Origin: Shewanella halifaxensis HAW-EB4
GTDB lineage: Bacteria > Pseudomonadota > Gammaproteobacteria > Enterobacterales > Shewanellaceae
Reading direction: 5' to 3'
Assembly: GCF_000019185.1 (NCBI RefSeq)
Contig: NC_010334.1
Location: 3,348,001 to 3,412,000, forward strand
DNA: 64,000 nt
The notes below the pieces were generated by a model. It made no database searches. It had not been told where the DNA came from and worked only from the letters and a program-made list of their open reading frames with translations. Each line of letters begins with the position of its first letter. The first letter of the stretch is position 1. The position numbers were made by a program, and so were the translations under genes. Positions 1 to 7,787 of the stretch are shown piece by piece.

Positions 1-772
1 GGTTATTGAAGAGTTAACTCAAGCACTGCCAGCTTCATTCGAGCTGGCTTTCATCGCAGCTCTAATCGCGACTCTACTTGGCGTACCTTTAGGAGTGCTA
101 GCCTCGTTAAGCAAAAATAAAGTCACCCAACACAGCATTATGGCGATCACCCTAACGGGATACTCAATTCCCGTATTTTGGTTGGGGTTGACTCTGTCAT
201 TATGGTTTGGTGTCCAGCTTGAGTGGCTACCTGTCTCAGGACGTATGAACCTTTTATATGCAATCGAGCCCATAACCGGATTGATGTTGGTAGACACCCT
301 GCTCTCAGACTCTATTTATCGCCTTTCGGCGTTTCAAGATGCACTGTTTCATCTCATATTACCGTCGATAACATTAGCGGTACTGCCTTTTACTGTGGTT
401 GTACGGATCACCCGTTCTGCAATGCTAAACATCATGGAGCAACCTTACATAAAAGCTGCTGAAGCCCGTGGTTTGCACACTGGAACAATAGTTTTACGAC
501 ATGCACTGCCAAACGCACTCATTCCTGTTTTAAAGAACTTGGGACTAATGTTAGGTACTTTTGCAAGTTACGCCATGATAGTTGAAGTCATTTTTTCATG
601 GCCGGGTGTTGGCAGTTGGTTGGTATCAGGTATTTATCAGCGTGATTACACGGTTATCCAAGGTGGCGTGTTAGGCGTCGCCCTTATCATCATCTTTTTA
701 AGTATTTTAATTGAAGTACTTCATAACGCTTATAATCCGCTAAGCAGGAAAGAGCTCTATGCCGCGAATTAG
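1..772 (+). CDS. sapB: SapB, ABC transporter permease (5' end cut off by window)
   Basis: Inner-membrane permease of the SapABCDF ABC system, which in enterobacteria is linked to antimicrobial-peptide resistance and putrescine transport. The reading frame is open from base 2, so the start lies outside the window; about 256 residues are visible. Several hydrophobic segments are seen, and the permease EAA loop reads EARGLHTGTIVLRHALPNAL, the site that docks on the ATPase. The 3' end overlaps sapC by 14 nt, indicating one operon; a sapA binding-protein gene is expected upstream. Assignment rests on family resemblance and on the downstream sapCDF genes. Confidence 0.9.
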   Translation, partial: VIEELTQALPASFELAFIAALIATLLGVPLGVLASLSKNKVTQHSIMAITLTGYSIPVFWLGLTLSLWFGVQLEWLPVSGRMNLLYAIEPITGLMLVDTLLSDSIYRLSAFQDALFHLILPSITLAVLPFTVVVRITRSAMLNIMEQPYIKAAEARGLHTGTIVLRHALPNALIPVLKNLGLMLGTFASYAMIVEVIFSWPGVGSWLVSGIYQRDYTVIQGGVLGVALIIIFLSILIEVLHNAYNPLSRKELYAAN

Positions 773-1649
773 AATTTATCAAGAAGACCACATCCCTTCA
801 CCGATGCAAAAGGTGTGGCAAGCATTTGCCGATAATCCCTTTGCATTAATGGGGCTTTGGGCTGTGTGTTGTTTACTCACATTAGCCGTATTTGGTCCTT
901 GGATTGCCCCCTTTTCACCCGAACAGCAAGACCCGTTAGCGCTACTGTTACCGCCATCTTGGGATGCTAGCGGTACGGTTGAACACTTCCTTGGCACCGA
1001 TGATTTAGGCAGAGATATCTTCAGTCGTCTGCTCCATGGCGCTCACCTTACTTTTGGCATGGCACTAGGTATTGTACTGGCCTCGTTAGTGGTCGGTTTT
1101 ATCATCGGCTCGATTTCCGGCATGATGAAGGGCCTTAAGTCGTCGATATTGAGTCACTTACTGGACGCTTTATTATCGATCCCATCACTACTGTTAGCCA
1201 TTTTGGTTGTCGCCGTCATGGGGCCAGGCCTAGAAAACGTATTTTGGGCGGTGGGTATCGCCTTAACCCCGCAGTTTGTCAGAGCCATCCATCAAGCTGT
1301 GCACGAAGAGCTGCAAAAAGATTACGTCACGGCAGCCAAATTAGACGGAGCAAACTCCGTGCAAGTTTTTTGGTATGTCATTATGCCCAACGTATGGGAA
1401 ACCGTGATTATTCAAACTACGTTAGCGATTTCTGCTGCAATTTTGGACATCGCTGCACTAGGATTCTTAAATCTTGGTGCACAAGCACCGAGTCCAGAAT
1501 GGGGCGCTATGGTGTCTCAAGGATTAGATAACTTATTGACTGCCCCCTGGACTGTAACGATCCCCGGCGTTGCGATTTTATGTAGCGTTCTTGCTATTAA
1601 CTTAGTCGGTGATGGTCTGAGATCGGCGTTATCGCCCATCAGAAATTAA
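759..1649 (+). CDS. sapC: SapC, ABC transporter permease
   Basis: Second inner-membrane permease of the Sap transporter, 296 residues, the normal length for the DppC/OppC/SapC group. It has an N-terminal membrane segment (about residues 29-50), a soluble stretch carrying the DDLGRDIFSRL motif typical of DppC-like permeases, then further membrane segments with the EAA loop around DYVTAAKLDGANSVQ. The start overlaps the end of sapB, consistent with translational coupling. It pairs with SapB to form the membrane channel powered by SapD and SapF. Confidence 0.93.
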   Translation: MPRIRIYQEDHIPSPMQKVWQAFADNPFALMGLWAVCCLLTLAVFGPWIAPFSPEQQDPLALLLPPSWDASGTVEHFLGTDDLGRDIFSRLLHGAHLTFGMALGIVLASLVVGFIIGSISGMMKGLKSSILSHLLDALLSIPSLLLAILVVAVMGPGLENVFWAVGIALTPQFVRAIHQAVHEELQKDYVTAAKLDGANSVQVFWYVIMPNVWETVIIQTTLAISAAILDIAALGFLNLGAQAPSPEWGAMVSQGLDNLLTAPWTVTIPGVAILCSVLAINLVGDGLRSALSPIRN

Positions 1650-1653
1650 TACT

Positions 1654-2661
1654 ATGCCTTTACTCGATATACGTAACCTCACCATTGAACTTGATACGCC
1701 TCATGGGCGAGTCAAAGCTTTGGAACGCGTCAGCTTGATGATTAACCCAGGCGAATTACACGGCCTAGTGGGTGAATCAGGCTCAGGTCGTACACTGCTC
1801 GCTCGTGCTATTTTAGGGGTACCGGGTCATAACTGGACCATTACTGCCGATCGTATGATGTGGGATGGCCAAAACCTAATGGACATGTCTACCAAGCAGC
1901 GGCGTAACTTAATGGGCAGTGAAATTGCGGTGATATTTCAAGATCCAACTGGCAGCTTAGATCCCGCAATCCAAGTGGGTAGTCAGCTAATTGAAGCCAT
2001 GCCTAAAGATAAACAAGTTTCATTTTGGAAACGCAATAAGGCTCGTAAAGCGACAGCTCAAAAGTGGTTGCATAAAGTTGGTATTAAAAACGCTGAAGAG
2101 GTCATGAGCAGTTATGCTTGGGAGCTTTCTGCCGGTGAATGCCAAAAAGTGATGATTGCTATGGCGATTGCTAATCAGCCACGCCTGTTGATTGCCGATG
2201 AGCCAACAGATTCGATGGAGCTCAGCACTCAAGCACAGATATTTAGATTACTGAGTAAGCTTAATCAGCTACACAATGTGTCCATTTTGCTGATTAGCCA
2301 TGAATTAGAGACCCTATCAGGTTGGTGCGATCAACTCACGGTTCTATACAGTGGCCAAGTGATGGAGTCAGGACCAACATCCGAAGTTCTTGAGCAGCCT
2401 TTTCACCCTTATACTAAAGCTCTACTCGACAACATGCCTGACTACTCAGGTGTTTTAGCCCACAAGTCGGTTATGAAAACCTTGCCAGGCTCGGCACCAG
2501 CATTGCAACACCTTCCCATAGGTTGTCGACTCGGGCCGCGCTGCCCACAAGCACAGAAGCGTTGCGTCAGTAAACCTAGCTTATGTCGTAAAAAAGACCG
2601 CTATTTTGCGTGTCATTTCCCCTATCACAGTGAGCCATGTAATGACGACACCACTTCTTAA
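1654..2661 (+). CDS. sapD: SapD, ABC transporter ATPase with arginine in the Walker A motif
   Basis: Peptide/nickel-type ABC ATPase subunit, 335 residues, starting 4 nt after sapC. Walker A reads GESGSGRT at about residues 40-47, so the usual lysine is arginine. The signature is LSAGE rather than LSGGQ, Walker B is LLIADEP, and the switch histidine lies in LISHE. The C-terminus carries the oligopeptide-ABC extension with the cysteine-rich GCRLGPRCPQAQKRC segment. The remembered E. coli SapD sequence has a lysine in Walker A, so the substitution may impair ATP hydrolysis at this site while SapF supplies a canonical one. The 3' end overlaps sapF by 20 nt. Confidence 0.93.
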   Translation: MPLLDIRNLTIELDTPHGRVKALERVSLMINPGELHGLVGESGSGRTLLARAILGVPGHNWTITADRMMWDGQNLMDMSTKQRRNLMGSEIAVIFQDPTGSLDPAIQVGSQLIEAMPKDKQVSFWKRNKARKATAQKWLHKVGIKNAEEVMSSYAWELSAGECQKVMIAMAIANQPRLLIADEPTDSMELSTQAQIFRLLSKLNQLHNVSILLISHELETLSGWCDQLTVLYSGQVMESGPTSEVLEQPFHPYTKALLDNMPDYSGVLAHKSVMKTLPGSAPALQHLPIGCRLGPRCPQAQKRCVSKPSLCRKKDRYFACHFPYHSEPCNDDTTS

Positions 2662-3427
2662 AGTTAACGATCTAAGCAAGAGCTATTTCGCTGGTTATAA
2701 ACGTTTTAAGCGTCAATATAACAAAGCGCTTTCACCGGTATCATTTGAGTTAAACCAAGGTGAAACTTTGGCGATTGTTGGCGAAGCTGGCTCAGGCAAA
2801 AGTACCATCGCTCGAATCTTGGTCGGTGCAGAAATCAGAAGTGGCGGAGAGATCTTCTTCGAAGGTGAACCATTAGATAAACACGATCTGAAACAGCGCT
2901 GCCGCCTTATTCGAATGATTTTTCAGGACCCAAATACCTCGCTCAATCCAAGACTAACAATTGGCGAGTTATTGGATGAACCTTTAAAGTTTAATACCAA
3001 GCTCAATAGCAGTGAACGCAAGGCTCAGGTTATTGATAAGCTAAGAAAAGTTGGCCTACTACCCGAACATGTTGAATTTTACCCGCATATGATCTCTGAG
3101 GGCCAGAAACAGCGTGTAGCAGTAGCAAGAGCGTTAATGCTGGATCCAAAAATCATTATTGCCGACGAAGCCTTAACTGCGCTTGATCTATCAGTAAGAT
3201 CGCAGATTTTAAACTTGCTGCTCGAACTGCAACAAGATATGGGCTTATCTTATATTTTCGTTTCCCATAATATGAATATTATTCGCCATGTTAGTGACAA
3301 AATCATGGTGCTTAAAAAAGGTGTAATGGTCGAGAAGGCAACTACAGAGCAGTTATTTAACGCGCCTAAACATGAATACACTCAAAGACTGATCCAAGAG
3401 CAAAGCTTGTTTACTCGCAAAAAATAA
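2642..3427 (+). CDS. sapF: SapF, ABC transporter ATPase
   Basis: Second ATPase of the Sap system, 261 residues from ATG 2642 (MTTPLLKV), which overlaps the end of sapD. An earlier in-frame start exists at 2606 but would add residues unlike the family. Walker A is the canonical GEAGSGKST, the signature region reads ISEGQKQRV, Walker B is IIIADEALTALD, and the switch region is FVSHN. SapD and SapF should form the heterodimeric motor, so this subunit probably provides the fully catalytic site. It is the last gene of the operon; about 180 nt separate it from fabV. Confidence 0.93.
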   Translation: MTTPLLKVNDLSKSYFAGYKRFKRQYNKALSPVSFELNQGETLAIVGEAGSGKSTIARILVGAEIRSGGEIFFEGEPLDKHDLKQRCRLIRMIFQDPNTSLNPRLTIGELLDEPLKFNTKLNSSERKAQVIDKLRKVGLLPEHVEFYPHMISEGQKQRVAVARALMLDPKIIIADEALTALDLSVRSQILNLLLELQQDMGLSYIFVSHNMNIIRHVSDKIMVLKKGVMVEKATTEQLFNAPKHEYTQRLIQEQSLFTRKK

Positions 3428-3607
3428 GCAACTATCTTACTTGCTGCTTTACTGTGCATAAACCGTTGATTTATGCCTCTAAGGCTTGTTTTTAAGTCAG
3501 TAAACTGCTCCAACCACTGTGAAAAAAGCCGATTTTTAAGAAAAACGAGTGCCATTTGATGTCGGTTTAATTATCCTAGAGACAATTTTTTAAGAGAATC
3601 AAAAAAT

Positions 3608-4810
3608 ATGATCATCAAACCTAGAATCCGTGGTTTTATTTGTACTACGACCCATCCTGTTGGCTGTGAAGCCAATGTTCTTGAGCAAATCAACTTTACC
3701 AAAGCTAAAGGTAAAATAGCTAACGGCCCTAAAAAGGTATTAGTGATAGGCTCGTCTAGTGGATACGGTCTTTCTTCACGCATCACAGCCGCTTTTGGTA
3801 GCGATGCCGCCACGTTAGGTGTATTTTTTGAAAAGCCAAGTACAGAAACTAAACCTGGTACTGCGGGCTGGTATAACTCTGCTGCATTTGACAAGTTTGC
3901 TAAAGCTGAAGGACTCTATTCTAAAAGCATCAACTGTGATGCATTCAGCCACCAAGCTAAGCAAAAAGCCATTGAGCTTATCAAGCAAGACTTAGGTCAA
4001 GTGGACATGGTGGTTTATTCACTCGCCTCTCCGGTGCGTAAAATGCCTGACACTGGTGAGCTTATTCGCTCTTCACTAAAGCCAATCGGTGAAACTTACA
4101 CAGCAACGGCTGTAGACACCAACAAAGACATCATCATCGAAGCAACTGTAGAGCCTGCGAGTGAGCAAGAAATTGCCGATACCGTTACCGTTATGGGCGG
4201 CGAAGATTGGGAACTGTGGATGCAAGCCTTGTCTGAAGCTGGCGTATTAACAGACAACTGCAAAACCGTTGCTTACAGCTACATTGGTACCGAGCTAACT
4301 TGGCCTATCTACTGGCATGGCGCTCTTGGTAAAGCCAAGATGGACTTGGACCGCGCCGCTCATGCGTTAGACGCTAAGCTTTCAGCAACTGGCGGCAGTG
4401 CTAACGTTGCAGTGCTAAAGAGTGTAGTGACTCAAGCAAGCTCGGCAATCCCTGTCATGCCGCTTTATATCGCAATGGTATTTAAGAAGATGCGCGCTGA
4501 AGGCCTACATGAAGGCTGTATCGAACAAATTAACCGTATGTTCAGCGAGCGTTTATTTAAAGCTGATGGCACTGCGGCAGATGTGGATGATTCAAATCGC
4601 CTACGCCTTGATGACTGGGAGCTTCGTGAAGAGATCCAGCAGCATTGCCGTGATATGTGGCCACTAGTGACTACCGAAAACTTGGCAGAGTTGACCGATT
4701 ACCGTGAATACAAAGAAGAGTTTCTAAAACTGTTCGGATTTGGCATCGAAGGTATCGACTATGAAGCGGACGTTAACCCAAACGTTAAGTTTGATGTAGT
4801 TTCAATCTAA
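3608..4810 (+). CDS. fabV: FabV, trans-2-enoyl-ACP/CoA reductase
   Basis: NADH-dependent reductase of the last step of each fatty-acid elongation cycle, 400 residues, the usual FabV length. The N-terminus MIIKPRIRGFICTTTHPVGC is the family hallmark. A Rossmann dinucleotide motif GSSSGYG sits near residue 48, and the catalytic Tyr-x8-Lys pattern is seen in YWHGALGKAK near residues 236-245. FabV replaces or complements FabI and is known in Vibrio and Pseudomonas to give triclosan tolerance. The gene stands alone: a terminator follows at 4851-4882 and ppiD lies in the opposite orientation. Confidence 0.95.
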   Translation: MIIKPRIRGFICTTTHPVGCEANVLEQINFTKAKGKIANGPKKVLVIGSSSGYGLSSRITAAFGSDAATLGVFFEKPSTETKPGTAGWYNSAAFDKFAKAEGLYSKSINCDAFSHQAKQKAIELIKQDLGQVDMVVYSLASPVRKMPDTGELIRSSLKPIGETYTATAVDTNKDIIIEATVEPASEQEIADTVTVMGGEDWELWMQALSEAGVLTDNCKTVAYSYIGTELTWPIYWHGALGKAKMDLDRAAHALDAKLSATGGSANVAVLKSVVTQASSAIPVMPLYIAMVFKKMRAEGLHEGCIEQINRMFSERLFKADGTAADVDDSNRLRLDDWELREEIQQHCRDMWPLVTTENLAELTDYREYKEEFLKLFGFGIEGIDYEADVNPNVKFDVVSI

Positions 4811-4850
4811 ATCACCTCGTGATTTAGCCAATACTAACCTGTATTGAAGT

Positions 4851-4882
4851 AAACGCCGCAATGTAATATTGCGGCGTTTTTT
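4851..4882 (+). terminator. Rho-independent terminator of fabV
   Basis: Stem AAACGCCGCAAT / ATTGCGGCGTTT with a short GTAAT loop, followed by a T-run. It lies 40 nt after the fabV stop. Confidence 0.88.
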
Positions 4883-4973
4883 ATTGTGTCTTCACAACAT
4901 GCATGCCTAGCGGGTTTGTTATTATGGCTATCGATGAGAGCTGTTGACGCATCGTTATTGGATCATCAGCGAC

Positions 4974-5070
4974 TCACCACACAGAATCATGAAGAAAAGC
5001 AACAGCAAGCTTTTAATCTTTATCTTCGTGCTCTTCGTGCTCTTCGTGAAAGCGACGCGCTTCGTGGTGA
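4974..5070. repeat. Degenerate intergenic repeat element with CTTCGTG heptads
   Basis: The 363-nt gap between fabV and ppiD holds two terminators and this element. It is bounded by the inverted ends TCACCAC (4974-4980) and GTGGTGA (5064-5070) and contains several copies of CTTCGTG spaced 9 nt apart. A 64-residue reading frame crosses it but has no ribosome site or family resemblance. A related element lies at 43364-43457. Function unknown. Confidence 0.5.
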
Positions 5071-5091
5071 AATTAGCTAATACACGTCCAT

Positions 5092-5118
5092 AAAAAAACC
5101 GGCTTCAGCCGGTTTTTT
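5092..5118. terminator. Bidirectional terminator upstream of the ppiD 3' end
   Basis: Stem ACCGGC / GCCGGT with TTCA loop, flanked by seven As on the left and six Ts on the right, so it can work for minus-strand ppiD and for plus-strand read-through. Confidence 0.85.
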
Positions 5119-5173
5119 ATTGCCTCATATGAGACTCACTTCTATTTATTCAGTAGTGCTGACTCAGTAGCTC

Positions 5174-7039
5174 TTACTCAGCAACTGGGTAAAGTACTTC
5201 ACCCTTAGCCTTTAGAGACGCGATAACCGCACGGTAATCGTTTTCACTGTACTGGGAGTTCAAACGTTGTTTAAGCGCTTCAAGAAGGCTTGCATCAACA
5301 TCTTCAGCAGCATTAACTTGCTTCAACACTACGACTGCGTAGCCATTTGCAAGCGCTACGGTATCAACAGAAGCCTTGTCGCTTGGCTGTGCCATAGAGA
5401 ACGCCTTATTTACAATCGCGCCATCAACGTCTTGCTCAAAACGTGCAAGCTTATCTTTAACGATAAAGTCTGAGGTAACGCCTGAGGCTTCAACCGCAGT
5501 CATCAGCTCTTGAGCTTGCTTGCGTGCTGCTTCATTAGCTTGCTCTTGCTTTAAACGGTTAGCGATTGCATTGCGAACGTCAGCTAAGTCCATAGTGCCC
5601 GCAGCTTTATGGGTATTCACGCGAATAACCACCACATGGTTTGGCTCTACTTCTAACACATCGCTATTCATACCATCCAGTAACACATTCGAAGAGAATG
5701 CTTCTTTTAGCAAGTCAGGATTGCTAAATAGTTCTGGTGGATTAGTACGTGCAAATTCAACAGTTGTCTTAACCTCAACACCTAAATCTTTCGCCGCATC
5801 GACTAGCGTATCAGGCACTTCGTAGCTGGTATCGGCTAACACTTGCTGTAACTCGTAGAATTTGTCTACCGCTTGCTTCTCTTGAAGTTGAGCAATGATT
5901 TTTTCTTTAACGTCAGCAAATGGGGCCTCTGCACCGGCTTGGATATCCAACAACTTAATAATGTGATAACCAAAGTTTGTTTTCACAACATTTGAATAGT
6001 CACCTTTATTAAGTGCAAACAGTGCGGTGTCAAACTCAGGCTCCATAACACCCGCTTCAAACCAATCTAGTTGACCACCCTGCTCACCGCTAAAAGTATC
6101 TTCAGATTCTGTCTTTGCAAGTTCTGCGAAGTCAGCACCGTCTTGAAGTTGCTTATAGATAGCTTCGGCTTTCGCTTTAGCCGCTGCGTCATCGTCACCA
6201 GCTTGAACAAGGATATGCGCCGCTAAGCGCTTCTCAGCTTGTGTGTAGTTAGCTTTATGCTCGTCATAATAAGCTTGTGCGTCAGCATCGGTTACTTTTA
6301 CATCTTTAGCTAGATCTTTTGCATCAAGCTCGATGTAGTCAAGACTAACGACTTCTGGACGAATAAATTGGTCTAGATTTGAATCGTAATAAGTCTTGAT
6401 CTGCTCATCGGTAACACTGATGTCAGCTAGGAAAGGAGTCGCATCGATAACCTTGTAGTCGATATCACGTGTCTGACCTTGAAGATCGGCCAAATACTTG
6501 GCTTCACCAGGTAAAACAAATTCAGAACCCACTAAGGTAGCAACAAGCTGACGGCGAGTCATATCGGTACGCATCATGTCGCGGAAAGAGTTCGCCTGAT
6601 AACCTAACTGACGCAGAATAGCTTGGTAACGATCGTTATCGAAACGGCCGTCAGTTTGGAATGCAGGCTCTGTCATAATTGCCGCTTTAATCTGCTCATC
6701 AGATACGCGCAATCCTAACTCAGCCGCATTTTGGTCTAATAACGTCTCAGCCACTAAACGCTCTAAAACGCTTTGCTTAACGCTTTGCATGTAGTTATCA
6801 TCAGCTGACAGTGTGGCAAACATATCGCCTAACTGTTGCTCTAAACGACTACGTTCATTTTGATATGCTTGCTCTAAAGCTGAGTTGCTGATCTCTTCAC
6901 CATTTACGGTAGCAGCTGCAACCTCAGTTGAAGAACCCAAATAACTACTTACACCGGTAAATGCAAAAGAAAGTATCACAAGGACTAATATACTTTTAGC
7001 AATGACACCTTGTGAGCCTTCGCGAATCTTTTCTAACAT
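5174..7039 (-). CDS. ppiD: PpiD, membrane-anchored periplasmic chaperone/PPIase
   Basis: Periplasmic folding factor anchored to the inner membrane near the Sec translocon. It has 621 residues, with a single N-terminal membrane segment at about residues 14-34 after a short basic cytoplasmic tail, a SurA-like N-terminal chaperone region, and a parvulin-type domain at about 271-365 (beginning RLAAHILVQ and ending FGYHIIKL). The long C-terminal region also matches PpiD architecture. It lies downstream of hupB on the same strand, the order seen in many gammaproteobacteria. Two hairpins in the hupB-ppiD gap suggest partly independent transcription. Confidence 0.93.
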   Translation of the reverse strand: MLEKIREGSQGVIAKSILVLVILSFAFTGVSSYLGSSTEVAAATVNGEEISNSALEQAYQNERSRLEQQLGDMFATLSADDNYMQSVKQSVLERLVAETLLDQNAAELGLRVSDEQIKAAIMTEPAFQTDGRFDNDRYQAILRQLGYQANSFRDMMRTDMTRRQLVATLVGSEFVLPGEAKYLADLQGQTRDIDYKVIDATPFLADISVTDEQIKTYYDSNLDQFIRPEVVSLDYIELDAKDLAKDVKVTDADAQAYYDEHKANYTQAEKRLAAHILVQAGDDDAAAKAKAEAIYKQLQDGADFAELAKTESEDTFSGEQGGQLDWFEAGVMEPEFDTALFALNKGDYSNVVKTNFGYHIIKLLDIQAGAEAPFADVKEKIIAQLQEKQAVDKFYELQQVLADTSYEVPDTLVDAAKDLGVEVKTTVEFARTNPPELFSNPDLLKEAFSSNVLLDGMNSDVLEVEPNHVVVIRVNTHKAAGTMDLADVRNAIANRLKQEQANEAARKQAQELMTAVEASGVTSDFIVKDKLARFEQDVDGAIVNKAFSMAQPSDKASVDTVALANGYAVVVLKQVNAAEDVDASLLEALKQRLNSQYSENDYRAVIASLKAKGEVLYPVAE

Positions 7040-7070
7040 CAGACTTCTCGCTTGTTGCGATTAATATAAT

Positions 7071-7096
7071 AAAAAGGCGCATCACTGTTTGGATGC
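7071..7096. terminator. Hairpin terminator between hupB and ppiD
   Basis: Stem AAAAAGGCGCATC / GATGCGCCTTTTT with loop ACTGTTTG. It lies just upstream of the ppiD start, so it can end hupB transcripts on the minus strand. Confidence 0.75.
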
Positions 7097-7192
7097 GCCT
7101 TTTTGTAATTTAAAGGAGGAGAAAATACCAAAATCTTCAAACTCCTGCTGGCGAAATTAAGGTGATACTTAATTTATGCCCTTTCTATTTGT

Positions 7193-7220
7193 AGAAAGCA
7201 CTGTTAAAACAGTGCTTTCT
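7193..7220 (-). terminator. Hairpin after hupB
   Basis: Perfect 12-bp stem AGAAAGCACTGT / ACAGTGCTTTCT with a 4-nt loop, about 40 nt after the hupB stop. The following T-run is poor, so it may be an mRNA-stabilising 3' end or a weak terminator, with the 7071-7096 hairpin as backup. Confidence 0.6.
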
Positions 7221-7257
7221 TACAATAGCCTTACAAAGGCTGCATTGCTAACTTTTA

Positions 7258-7530
7258 TTAGTTAACAGCGTCTTTTAGAGCTTTACCAGCTTTGAATGCT
7301 GGAATATTTGCTGCAGCGATTTTGATCTCTTTACCCGTTTGTGGGTTACGACCAGTACGCTCTGCACGTTGACGCACTTCGAAAGTACCGAAACCAACAA
7401 GAGCAATCTTATCGCCTTCTTTAAGGCCGTCAGTAACAGCGCCGATGAAAGAGTCTAATGCACGGCCAGCTGCCGCTTTAGAAATGTCAGCACCAGAAGC
7501 GATTTTCTCGATTAGTTCAGATTTGTTCAT
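7258..7530 (-). CDS. hupB: HU-beta, nucleoid-associated DNA-binding protein
   Basis: Histone-like HU subunit of 90 residues from ATG 7530 (MNKSELIEKIASG). An upstream in-frame start exists, but the internal ATG follows the AGGGGA ribosome site and gives the standard HU length. The DNA-binding arm GRNPQTGKEIKIAAANIPAFKAGKALKD is intact in the C-terminal half, including the conserved proline that intercalates into DNA. HU bends and compacts DNA. It lies between lon and ppiD, a classical order, and has its own promoter at 7598-7626. Confidence 0.96.
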   Translation of the reverse strand: MNKSELIEKIASGADISKAAAGRALDSFIGAVTDGLKEGDKIALVGFGTFEVRQRAERTGRNPQTGKEIKIAAANIPAFKAGKALKDAVN

Positions 7531-7597
7531 GTCATCCCCTTGAATGTAATTTGTGCGCCGCACCCAAATCCTTGTCTAGAGCGGTCTGCGGAGGCTT

Positions 7598-7626
7598 TTT
7601 ATAACAAGCTTAGAACCAAAGTTCAA
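7598..7626 (-). promoter_or_regulatory. Sigma-70-like promoter of hupB
   Basis: On the minus strand, TTGAAC (7626-7621), a 17-nt spacer and TATAAA (7603-7598), about 70 nt before the hupB start. Spacing and both hexamers are close to consensus. Prediction only. Confidence 0.7.
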
Positions 7627-7787
7627 GCCTTATAGGAAAACCAAAGAAATAAATTAGGATACTACTCAAAACCAGTCACTCCAAGGGCTGGAGCGACTGA
7701 CTCTCCACAGACTTAGGCTACCACAGCTTGATACTTAGGTAAGCCCCTTTTTACTGTTTTTTTAAAGCAATCCTACAATTTATTGCG

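Noticed and set aside
4886..5080. 64-residue open frame in the fabV-ppiD gap
   Set aside because: It covers the CTTCGTG repeat element, has no ribosome site or family resemblance and ends at a terminator.
7671..7702. Hairpin AGTCACTCCA / TGGAGCGACT between lon and hupB
   Set aside because: It lacks a T-run in either direction and contains a mismatch, so I do not call it a terminator.
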